From assembly GCA_019423795.1 (NCBI GenBank), contig JAHZAT010000055.1:1-29457 (forward strand): 29,457 nt of DNA, in the 5' to 3' direction. This document shows, in pieces, positions 14,985 through 22,403 of this stretch (its first letter is position 1; every line of letters starts with the position of its first letter). Below the pieces are notes generated by a model. That model was not told the origin of the DNA and made no database searches. It was given only the letters and a program-made list of their open reading frames with translations. A program made the translations under genes and the position numbers. This DNA is from Clostridiales bacterium. Lineage in GTDB: Bacteria > Bacillota > Clostridia > Lachnospirales > Lachnospiraceae.

Positions 14985-16928
14985 TTGATTCGTCGACAAA
15001 TCGAATTATTAAAACTTTTGTCAAAACAAAGGGAATATAAACCCGCATCTTTCTTTAGTAAATCATTAGATGTTTCGACAAAAACGATTTACACAGATAT
15101 TACTTATCTTCAAAGTGAAGTTGAAAAGTATAAAGTTGATCTGGTCAGAGCTCCAAGAATAGGAATTCGTCTGGAAGGTGAAAAGGAAAACATTCAGCAT
15201 ATGTTAAGAGACCTTCAAAAGGATAATCTGTCTGAAGATGAAAAATATACACCGGAGTATCGCAGATTGTGGATTTTAAAGAAGGTATTGATCGATTGTG
15301 AAACAATCACATTGGAATCAGTATCAAAGGAATTTTTAGTAAGTAAAACATCACTGTATCAGGACATTGCAGTGATCAATAAATCAATCGAAAGTCAGTC
15401 AGATGTAAAACTGGAAGTTGGAGAATGTGGAATCTGTATTTTAGGAGAAGAAATCGAGATACAAAATGCAGTGAACAATTATTTGTTATCAGAATCAAAG
15501 GAAGAAATGTTTTCTGATTTTACGCACAAACTTGGAAACTTTTTTGAACTTGATGTGATAAAAGCAGTTTCAGATCTTATTTTAAATGATTTTGAAGAAC
15601 TGACCGAAGTGCTTTCAGAATATTATCTGAAATCTTTATTGGTAACATTGATCATGCAAAGTTCAAGATTGCTCAAAAAGAAACATATGAATGAGGAAAC
15701 AGAAATTTCTTACAACAATATCCGGCATATGGAGACATACATCGTGGCAAATAGTATTGCGGAACAGCTGAAATATCAGCTTCATATTACATACAGTAAT
15801 AATGATATGGAATATTTATGCAGACAGTTATATGCCCACAGAGTGACACATCATGTAAAACATATGCGGACAGACTATGAAGAAACGGTAAGAGATGTCA
15901 TCAAGAGAATGAGTGAGATTCAAAAGCTTGATCTGACAAGGGACAAGAAATTATATGAGTCATTGTTATATCATCTGCCACCGATGATCTTAAGATTGCA
16001 AAATAATATTCAGATCGTAAATCCGATGCTTGATAATATCAAACAGGAGTATCCGGAACTTTTTACAACGATGTGGTATGCACTTACACAAATAGAATTA
16101 AGGTATCAGGTAACATTAACAGAAGATGAAGTTTCACTAATCTTATTACATTTTCAAGTGGCATTAGACCAATTTGAACAAGTTGGAAATATTGTTGTTG
16201 TATGTACCTATGGAGTTAGTTCTTCCCAGCTCATTTTAAGCAGGGTAAAACAAATACTTCCGGCAAAAGATAATATTACGGTGACAACCACAAAGAAATT
16301 AAAAGAGATCGATCTTAGTAAAGTAGATCTGATCATATCATCTGTTGATATTGAAGATCCAGAGATTTCTTATGTGAAGGTAAATCCGCTGCTTACAAAA
16401 GATGATTATGCCAATATCCTAGATGCATATACAAAACAGGTATTACTGATCAAAAATAATGTGTGTGATAACCAGAAAAATGGAATTAAAGCACCGACAT
16501 TGAAAAAATATTTGGAAGGGAAATTTATTTTCCTTAAACAAGATCTTGATAGTAAAGAAAAGTGTCTAGATTTTATTATTGATGTATTAGAAAAAGATAA
16601 TGCAGTGTATGATGAATTTAGGGAAGCTATTTACAAAAGAGAAAAACTTGGTGTGACATGTTTGGATACAGGTGTGGCACTGCCACATGCAGATCCGCAG
16701 ACGATTAAAAAATCCAGAATAATCCTATTAACTTTAAAACATCCCGTTGACTGGGGTGGAACTTTAGTATCACTGATCGTTGTAACTGCATTTCCAGAAG
16801 AAGAAATGAACCAGATTCGGGATGTGATCAATGAACTCTATCAGCTTATTGGAGAAAAAGAAGATGTAAATACGTTTATAAGATTCGAAACAATACAAGA
16901 AGTTTTAAAAGTATTTCATGAATCATGA
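14985..16928 (+). CDS. PRD-domain transcriptional activator with EIIB and EIIA modules (MtlR/LicR type)
   Basis: PTS-controlled activator of 647 residues. I choose TTG at 14985: the best ribosome site, AGGGGTGAT at 14972-14980, lies just before it, whereas the GTG at 14976 is inside that site. Order of parts: N-terminal winged helix (RREIELL-like start, FFSKSLDVSTKTIYTDITYLQ), a second HTH-like segment near 85-115, PRD1 (about 165-280), PRD2 (about 290-395), a GatB-like EIIB domain with Cys407 (VVCTYGVSSSQ) and a C-terminal EIIA domain with His568 (GVALPHADP). PRD2 keeps both typical His residues (about 330 in LLYHLPPMIL and 389 in ILLHFQVAL). PRD1 appears to lack both. It precedes the IIA gene by 18 nt and most likely activates this operon when the substrate is present. 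Confidence 0.92.
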   Translation: MIRRQIELLKLLSKQREYKPASFFSKSLDVSTKTIYTDITYLQSEVEKYKVDLVRAPRIGIRLEGEKENIQHMLRDLQKDNLSEDEKYTPEYRRLWILKKVLIDCETITLESVSKEFLVSKTSLYQDIAVINKSIESQSDVKLEVGECGICILGEEIEIQNAVNNYLLSESKEEMFSDFTHKLGNFFELDVIKAVSDLILNDFEELTEVLSEYYLKSLLVTLIMQSSRLLKKKHMNEETEISYNNIRHMETYIVANSIAEQLKYQLHITYSNNDMEYLCRQLYAHRVTHHVKHMRTDYEETVRDVIKRMSEIQKLDLTRDKKLYESLLYHLPPMILRLQNNIQIVNPMLDNIKQEYPELFTTMWYALTQIELRYQVTLTEDEVSLILLHFQVALDQFEQVGNIVVVCTYGVSSSQLILSRVKQILPAKDNITVTTTKKLKEIDLSKVDLIISSVDIEDPEISYVKVNPLLTKDDYANILDAYTKQVLLIKNNVCDNQKNGIKAPTLKKYLEGKFIFLKQDLDSKEKCLDFIIDVLEKDNAVYDEFREAIYKREKLGVTCLDTGVALPHADPQTIKKSRIILLTLKHPVDWGGTLVSLIVVTAFPEEEMNQIRDVINELYQLIGEKEDVNTFIRFETIQEVLKVFHES

Positions 16929-16946
16929 TATGAAAGGAGAACTTGA

Positions 16947-17402
16947 ATGTATTTTGACCAGAGATTGTGTTTCTTTCATCAAAAAGTGGAAAGTCAGGAT
17001 CAGTTGTTTCAGATGATGACAGATAAAATGTTAGAAGCAGGATGTGTAAAAGAAAATTACTATGAAGGAATCAGTAACAGAGAAAAAGAATATCCTACAG
17101 GATTATTAGTAAATCAGACAGGCTTTGCGATTCCGCATACAGACTCTGAGCGAGTGAATAAATCGCAGATTTGCTTTTTATCATTAGATGAGCCAATTGA
17201 ATTTGAAGATATGGTGGATAAAAGTCATAAGATTTCAGTGGAATTGGTATTTATGTTAGCAATGGCACAGCCACATGAGCAGGTAAATACATTACAGAAT
17301 TTGATCGCACTGTTTCAGGATGATGAAAAAGTAGCAAAGTTGAAAGAATGTAACACAGAGAAAGAACTTATGCAGATTTTAAATGCATCAGGAATTGAAT
17401 AA
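16947..17402 (+). CDS. PTS IIA component (fructose/galactitol type)
   Basis: A 151-residue cytosolic EIIA of the fructose/mannitol fold (PTS_EIIA_2), as used by galactitol systems. The phosphorylated His64 is in the motif GFAIPHTDSERV. It accepts phosphate from HPr and passes it to the separate IIB. AAAGGAGAA lies 7 nt before the ATG. It sits between the PRD activator and IIC, and resembles the EIIA domain at the C-terminus of the activator, so the two may compete for, or exchange, phosphate. Confidence 0.93.
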   Translation: MYFDQRLCFFHQKVESQDQLFQMMTDKMLEAGCVKENYYEGISNREKEYPTGLLVNQTGFAIPHTDSERVNKSQICFLSLDEPIEFEDMVDKSHKISVELVFMLAMAQPHEQVNTLQNLIALFQDDEKVAKLKECNTEKELMQILNASGIE

Positions 17403-17427
17403 GCGATAGAGAAAGAGAGAAGAAGAA

Positions 17428-18756
17428 ATGTTAAGTGTATTACAATGGTTTATCGGATTAGGGTCAACGGTATTTTTACCGATCATTATTTTCATATTAG
17501 GTATTATTTTTGGAGTAAAACCAGCAAAAGCAGCGATTTCAGGTTTTACAGTTGGAATTGGTAGTATTGGTCTGAATCTGGTCATTGGATTATTATCAGA
17601 TAACCTTGGAACGGCAATACAGGTAATGGGAGAACATTACGGATTTTCACTAAATATTATGGATATTGGTTGTGGTGTCGGTGGACCGCTGGCATTCTCA
17701 ACAACATTTGGAATTATATTGATCCCAATGTCATTGATCGTTAATTTATTATTTGTCATGCTTGGGTGGACAAAAACTTTAAATGTAGATATCTGGAACT
17801 TCTGGTTTCCATGTTTCCTTGGATTAGTTGCACAGGCAGTTACAGGAAATTTTGTTACAGGAATTTTAGGAGCACTAGTTGCAGTTATGCTTCAGTGGTT
17901 ATTAGCAGACATTTTCCAGAAGAAAGTTAGTGAATTTTTTGGATATCCAGGAATTGCAATTTCTCATATGATGGCGTTATCAGGAGCATTGATCGCAGTA
18001 CCATTAAACTGGATTTTTGACAGAATTCCGGGATTTAATAAAATTGAAGCCGACTCAGAAACGATCGCAAAACGTTTTGGATTTTTTGGAGATACAGTTG
18101 TTATCGGAATCATCATTGGAATGATCGTAGGATTCTTGGCAAAATATGATTTCGCAAAAGCTGCACAGTTAGGAATGGCAACAGGTGCGGTTATGAAAAT
18201 CATGCCAAAGATGGTAGCAATGTTTATGGAAGGGTTAATGCCAATTGCAGAAGCTGCCAAAGAATTCGCCAATAAGAGATTAGGTGGAAGAAGTGTAAAT
18301 ATTGGTATGGATGCTGCTCTAACTGTTGGACATTCTACAGTTATGAGTACAAACTTATTAATGGTACCAATTTCTTTAGCATTAGCGATCATCTTACCAG
18401 GAAACCAGACCTTACCATTCGGAGATCTTGCATTCTATGCATTTGGAATCTGTCTAATGATCCCAATTTTTAGAGGAAATGTTGTGAGATCTATTGTAGG
18501 ATGTAGTATTTATATGGTATCTATGCTGTATCTTTCTACATGGCTTGCACCAATCATTACAAATGTATTTAAGATCGCACATTATAATGTTGGAACAAGT
18601 GGACAGGTAACATCCGTACTTTGCGGTATCTGGCCAGCGGGATTATTCGCAGTTGCAACAAAATCATTAGGAAATATTGGATTAGCAGTGATTGGAGTTG
18701 TCGTGATCGCATTACTAGTATATGTAAATAAAATCAGAGCACAGAAAGAAAATTAG
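17428..18756 (+). CDS. PTS galactitol-type IIC permease
   Basis: A 442-residue membrane permease of the GatC family. About ten to twelve hydrophobic segments are visible. Family features include the opening WFIGLGSTVFLPIIIFILGI, FGVKPAKAAISGFTVGIGSIGLNLV, a GCGVGGPLAFSTTFG loop, the cytosolic LGGRSVNIGMDAALTVGHST stretch and a C-terminal GTSGQVTSVLCGIWPAGLFA. GatC-type permeases carry galactitol, arabitol and other sugars or polyols, so the name does not fix the substrate. It starts 25 nt after IIA. No polyol dehydrogenase accompanies it, which argues against galactitol as cargo. Confidence 0.9.
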   Translation: MLSVLQWFIGLGSTVFLPIIIFILGIIFGVKPAKAAISGFTVGIGSIGLNLVIGLLSDNLGTAIQVMGEHYGFSLNIMDIGCGVGGPLAFSTTFGIILIPMSLIVNLLFVMLGWTKTLNVDIWNFWFPCFLGLVAQAVTGNFVTGILGALVAVMLQWLLADIFQKKVSEFFGYPGIAISHMMALSGALIAVPLNWIFDRIPGFNKIEADSETIAKRFGFFGDTVVIGIIIGMIVGFLAKYDFAKAAQLGMATGAVMKIMPKMVAMFMEGLMPIAEAAKEFANKRLGGRSVNIGMDAALTVGHSTVMSTNLLMVPISLALAIILPGNQTLPFGDLAFYAFGICLMIPIFRGNVVRSIVGCSIYMVSMLYLSTWLAPIITNVFKIAHYNVGTSGQVTSVLCGIWPAGLFAVATKSLGNIGLAVIGVVVIALLVYVNKIRAQKEN

Positions 18757-18795
18757 AATCTTTATAAAATAAGATATTTCATAGGAGGTAGTATC

Positions 18796-19080
18796 ATGAA
18801 AAAATTATTAATTGTATGTGGAGCAGGACATGCAACATCCACAATTGCGGTAGCAAAAGTCAGCGCATGGTTAGAAAAAGAAGGATACAGCGATAAAGTA
18901 AAGATTTATCAGTCTAAGATTGCCGACGAATTAAATAAAATTGATGATTATGATGCGGTGATATCAACAACGATCGTGCCAGATTCTATCAAAGATAAAG
19001 TCATTCAGGGATTACCATTATTAAACGGAATGGGAGTAGATCAGGTATACGATCAGTTAAAAACAAGACTTGGATTATAG
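18796..19080 (+). CDS. PTS IIB component (galactitol/lactose type)
   Basis: A 94-residue cytosolic EIIB. The phospho-accepting Cys8 lies in the P-loop LLIVCGAGHATSTIAVAKV, as in GatB, with the usual C-G-x-G-x-x-T-S pattern. TAGGAGG stands about 9 nt before the ATG. It transfers phosphate from IIA to the incoming sugar at IIC. The ribosome site of the next gene overlaps its stop (TATAGGAG), showing tight packing of transport and metabolic genes. Confidence 0.93.
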   Translation: MKKLLIVCGAGHATSTIAVAKVSAWLEKEGYSDKVKIYQSKIADELNKIDDYDAVISTTIVPDSIKDKVIQGLPLLNGMGVDQVYDQLKTRLGL

Positions 19081-19089
19081 GAGCAGATC

Positions 19090-19605
19090 ATGGGAGTTTT
19101 TTTTGGAGAAGTGACATTAGAAACAGTTAAAGGAAGAGCATCTTATCATGACATTTCTGATGAAATCAGAGAAAATATCAAAAAATCTGAGTTAAAAAAT
19201 GGATGTGTTGTCATATCAAGTGCGCATACCACATGTTCTCTGTATTTTGACGAATGTATGCATGACACAAATTACTGGGGAGATGAATATCTGCAGGCAG
19301 ATATTAATGATGTGATGGAAAAAATTGCGCCATCCATGAAAATGGAAAATCAGTATCATAGTCCAGGACCAAAACATATTGAATTTGGATTAAGTCTTGG
19401 ATCTAAGGATTATCCAGCAGAAAAATGGACAATGCTTAATACAGATGCACATCTGAAATCTTCCATTTTTGGCAGCCCGTCATTAACATTTATCGTAAAA
19501 GACGGAGAAATCCAACTTGGAGCTTTGGGAAAAGTCTATTTTGTAGACTGGGATCAGTTAAGAGAACGAACAAGAAAAGTACAGATTATGGTGATGGGAG
19601 AATAA
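19090..19605 (+). CDS. YjbQ/UPF0047 family protein, long variant
   Basis: A 171-residue member of the YjbQ (UPF0047) family. Weak thiamine-phosphate-synthase activity has been described for E. coli YjbQ, hence the label 'secondary thiamine-phosphate synthase enzyme', but the true reaction is not settled. The conserved His46 (SSAHTTCSLYFDE) with Glu55, and the second active-site segment NTDAHLKSSIFGSPSLTF with His121, are present. About 30 extra residues (roughly 83-112, including YHSPGPKHIEFGLSLG) lie between them compared with the usual length near 138. The typical LGTWQ segment is LGALG here. TAGGAG precedes the ATG. It sits between the PTS IIB and the epimerase genes, and no thiamine gene is nearby, so a role in handling the imported sugar phosphate is my inference. 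Confidence 0.85.
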   Translation: MGVFFGEVTLETVKGRASYHDISDEIRENIKKSELKNGCVVISSAHTTCSLYFDECMHDTNYWGDEYLQADINDVMEKIAPSMKMENQYHSPGPKHIEFGLSLGSKDYPAEKWTMLNTDAHLKSSIFGSPSLTFIVKDGEIQLGALGKVYFVDWDQLRERTRKVQIMVMGE

Positions 19606-19607
19606 AA

Positions 19608-20264
19608 ATGAAAATTATCAGTCCTTCATTATTAAATTCAGATACATATCAGATTAAGGAGCAGTTTGAAGCATTAGAAAAATGTGGAATAAACTACATT
19701 CATATTGATATTACAGATGGACATTTTGTACCAATGATCTCGTTTGGCGCAAATACAGTAAAAGATCTGAGAAAACATACTGATTTTGTACTGGATTGTC
19801 ATCTGATGGTTGAAAATCCAGAAAATCTGATACCAGTGATTGCGGATGCGGGGGCAGATATCATCACCGTGCATACAGAGGCAACGAAGCATATCTACCG
19901 ATCTATTCAGACAATCAAAAAGTGTGGAAAAAAAGCTGGAATTGCGATCAATCCCGGAACTCCGGTATCTATGATCAAGGAGATTTTGCCAATGGCTGAT
20001 CTTGTCCTTTGCATGACCACTAATCCCGGTGTGTTTGGAGAAAGTTTTATTCCATCAGTTGCAGACAAAGTAAAGAATCTTTGTGAATTGAGAGAACAAA
20101 AAGGATATTCTTATCAGATTCAGGTAGATGGAAGCATTAATGATCAAACAGCCATTGTGTGTAAAAAGGCAGGCGCAGATATTTTTGTTTCAGGAAGCTA
20201 TATATTTGGAGGAAATATCGAAGAACGAATTCACAAGATTATGGATGCAGGAGAAGAGATGTGA
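19608..20264 (+). CDS. Ribulose-phosphate 3-epimerase family protein, AlsE/SgcE-like paralogue
   Basis: A 218-residue TIM-barrel epimerase acting at C3 of a ketose phosphate. The four metal ligands are kept: His32 and Asp34 (IHIDITDGHFVP), His65 (LDCHLMV) and Asp174 (VDGSIN). It departs from housekeeping Rpe in the mobile loop, where NPGVFGESF replaces NPGFGGQ-F, and in VDGSI for VDGGI. LDCHLMV, the YQIQVDGS segment and the opening ISPSL recall AlsE (allulose-6-phosphate 3-epimerase). So the substrate is probably not ribulose-5-phosphate; a hexulose phosphate is plausible but unproven. It starts 2 nt after yjbQ and overlaps the isomerase gene by 4 nt (GTGA). Confidence 0.88.
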   Translation: MKIISPSLLNSDTYQIKEQFEALEKCGINYIHIDITDGHFVPMISFGANTVKDLRKHTDFVLDCHLMVENPENLIPVIADAGADIITVHTEATKHIYRSIQTIKKCGKKAGIAINPGTPVSMIKEILPMADLVLCMTTNPGVFGESFIPSVADKVKNLCELREQKGYSYQIQVDGSINDQTAIVCKKAGADIFVSGSYIFGGNIEERIHKIMDAGEEM

Positions 20265-20815
20265 AAGTAAAAGAAAATTTAGAACATATTTTAAAGGAAC
20301 TTCAAGACGCAACTTTTAAAATAGAAGAAGAACAGATTGAAAATGTTTTAAAACTGATAGCACCAGACAAAAAGATATTTTTAACTGGAAAAGGAAGATC
20401 AGGGTTGGCGGCGAAGGGTTTTGCAAACAGATTGATGCATCTTGGATTTCAGGCGTATGTCATTGGAGAAATTTCAACACCACATACGAAAGCTGGAGAT
20501 CTATTGATCATAACATCTGGGTCAGGAGAAACAGATGCCTTGGTCAGTATTGCAAAAAAAGCCAAAGAATCTGGACTATATCTTGGACTTGTTACAATGA
20601 ATCCGCAATCCACACTGGGGAAAATGGCAGATGGGATGATCATACTTCCAGGTGACTCCAAAGGAAATAATGAAGAGAAACATTCGATACAGCCAATGGG
20701 AAGTCAGTTTGAACAGATGTCATTTTTAATCTTCGATGCAATCGTATTAAAACTTATGGAAAACTGGAATCAGACATCGGAGCAGATGTTTATGCGGCAT
20801 GCAGATTTAGAATAA
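20261..20815 (+). CDS. SIS-domain sugar-phosphate isomerase, 6-phospho-3-hexuloisomerase (HxlB/PHI) family
   Basis: A 184-residue single SIS-domain protein. The start is GTG at 20261, overlapping the epimerase stop (GTGA) with AGGAG 7 nt upstream. It carries the PHI signatures: GKGRSGLAAKGFANRLMHLG (43-62), TSGSGET (85-91), QPMGSQFEQ (144-152) with the catalytic Glu region, and the terminal RHADLE (179-184; HANLE in typical PHI). PHI converts D-arabino-hex-3-ulose-6-phosphate to fructose-6-phosphate. Its usual partner, hexulose-6-phosphate synthase, is absent here, so formaldehyde fixation is unlikely. It may isomerise the phosphorylated PTS product. Last gene of the operon. Confidence 0.88.
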   Translation: MKVKENLEHILKELQDATFKIEEEQIENVLKLIAPDKKIFLTGKGRSGLAAKGFANRLMHLGFQAYVIGEISTPHTKAGDLLIITSGSGETDALVSIAKKAKESGLYLGLVTMNPQSTLGKMADGMIILPGDSKGNNEEKHSIQPMGSQFEQMSFLIFDAIVLKLMENWNQTSEQMFMRHADLE

Positions 20816-20850
20816 TGATATCCATGCGTTGAAAGATGATGTGTGGGAAG

Positions 20851-20903
20851 AAAATATCCTGTAAGATCAGATAAATTATGTTTGGTCTTACAGGATATTT
20901 TTA
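20851..20903 (+). terminator. Intrinsic terminator of the PTS operon
   Basis: Stem of about 15 bp (AAATATCCTGTAAGA against TCTTACAGGATATTT) with an A/T-rich loop, ending in a T-run. Confidence 0.88.
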
Positions 20904-20933
20904 GATGTCATAATTAAAAGGATATTTCTTAAA

Positions 20934-20962
20934 TTGTAATTTCTGACAGACTGTGATAGAAT
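20934..20962 (+). promoter_or_regulatory. Candidate promoter for trkAH operon
   Basis: TTGTAA (20934-20939), 17-nt spacer, TAGAAT (20957-20962). About 65 nt ahead of trkA. Confidence 0.5.
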
Positions 20963-21026
20963 AGGACAAGTATTAAAAAAAGTATAAAAATTTGTTAAGA
21001 AAGTGTTAATGAATTGAGGGTAAAAA

Positions 21027-22388
21027 ATGAATATTATCATTGTTGGGTGTGGTAGAATCGGTTCTACGCTTGTTGAGGAATTAAGTGGCGAGAACCATGA
21101 CATTTCCATTATTGATGAGAAAGCACATGTTGTACAGAAACTTGCTGAAACACATGATGTATTAGGTGTGATCGGGAATGGAGCAAGTTATAGTATTCTG
21201 TCAGACGCAGGAGTTGAGACAGCAGATATCATTATTGCAGTTACGAACTCTGACGAATTGAATCTTTTGTGTTGTCTGATCGCGAAGAAGGCAGGAAGAT
21301 GTGAGACGGTTGCCAGAGTGAGAAATCCTGTTTATTATGATGAGATCAGTTTCATAAAGGAAGAGATGGGAATTTCTGTTGTGCTGAATCCAGAATTAAG
21401 TGCGGCATATGAGATTGCAAGATTACTAAGATTCCCTTCTGCAATGGAAGTGAATAAGTTTTCTAAAGGCAGGATCGAGATGTTAAAATACCGTATCCCA
21501 CATAATTCTAAATTAGATGGAATGACATTGATCGATGTCAGTAATCAGTTAAATTGTGAGATATTGATCTCTGCGGTAGAGCGTAAGAAAGAATTGATCA
21601 TTCCAAATGGTTCTTTTCAGTTAAGAGAGAAAGATATAATTTCATTTGTTGGAAGGCCAAACTGTGCAATGGAATTTTTCAGGAAGATTGGGGAAAGAAA
21701 GAATCAGGTTCATGAAGCAATGATCATAGGTGGAAGTAAGATTGGATTTTATTTATCAAAATTACTTGTTTCTAGTGGAATTGGTGTAAAACTGATCGAT
21801 AAAGACAGAGATCAATGTGAGAGATTAAATGAGAGTATTCCAGATGCGATGATCATCCATGGAAATGGAAATGACCATGATATGCTGTTAGAAGAAGGAC
21901 TGACGGATGTAGATGCATTTATTGCCCTTACGAATCACGATGAGGAGAATATGTTTCTGTCTCTGTATGCACAGAGCCAGAGTGATGCAAAATTGGTCAC
22001 AAAGGTACAGAAATTGAATTACGATGCCATGATCGAACGATTAGATCTTGGAAGTATGATCTATCCGGAATATCTGACAGCACAATATATTATTCAGTAT
22101 GTAAGAGCAAGACAAAATTCCATCGGAAGTAATATTGAGAATCTCTACAAATTAATGGATGGAAGAGCGGAAGCACTGGAATTTCATATTCAGAAAGGTT
22201 CTCCAGTCATTGGAAGACCAATTAAAGATCTGTTATTGATTGATAATCTGCTGATCTGCAGCATTTATCGTAAAGGAAAACCAATGATTCCAAATGGTCA
22301 AGATCATATGGAAGAAGATGATCTGGTGGTAGTTGTCACAACTAAAAAAGGATTACACGATGTCAAAGACATCTTAAAGAGAGGATAA
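21027..22388 (+). CDS. trkA: Trk potassium uptake regulatory subunit TrkA
   Basis: A 453-residue cytosolic NAD(H)-binding gating subunit of the Trk K+ channel. It holds two tandem RCK units. The first begins with MNIIIVGCGRIGSTL (GxGxxG at 7-12) and ends in an RCK-C lobe near 135-220. The second opens with EAMIIGGSKIGFYLSKLL near 230 and has its own RCK-C part near 370-450 (ALEFHIQKGSPVIGRPIKDL). The length is normal for full two-RCK TrkA. GAGGGTAAAA precedes the ATG. trkH begins 15 nt after its stop, forming the classic pair; ligand binding (ATP/ADP, NADH) sets channel opening. Confidence 0.95.
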   Translation: MNIIIVGCGRIGSTLVEELSGENHDISIIDEKAHVVQKLAETHDVLGVIGNGASYSILSDAGVETADIIIAVTNSDELNLLCCLIAKKAGRCETVARVRNPVYYDEISFIKEEMGISVVLNPELSAAYEIARLLRFPSAMEVNKFSKGRIEMLKYRIPHNSKLDGMTLIDVSNQLNCEILISAVERKKELIIPNGSFQLREKDIISFVGRPNCAMEFFRKIGERKNQVHEAMIIGGSKIGFYLSKLLVSSGIGVKLIDKDRDQCERLNESIPDAMIIHGNGNDHDMLLEEGLTDVDAFIALTNHDEENMFLSLYAQSQSDAKLVTKVQKLNYDAMIERLDLGSMIYPEYLTAQYIIQYVRARQNSIGSNIENLYKLMDGRAEALEFHIQKGSPVIGRPIKDLLLIDNLLICSIYRKGKPMIPNGQDHMEEDDLVVVVTTKKGLHDVKDILKRG

Positions 22389-22403
22389 TGGGGGCAGGGT
22401 ATA

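Noticed and set aside
19608..20815. Ribulose monophosphate pathway for formaldehyde fixation
   Set aside because: The PHI-type isomerase is present but hexulose-6-phosphate synthase is not. The TIM-barrel neighbour has Rpe/AlsE metal-site motifs and operon partners are PTS components.
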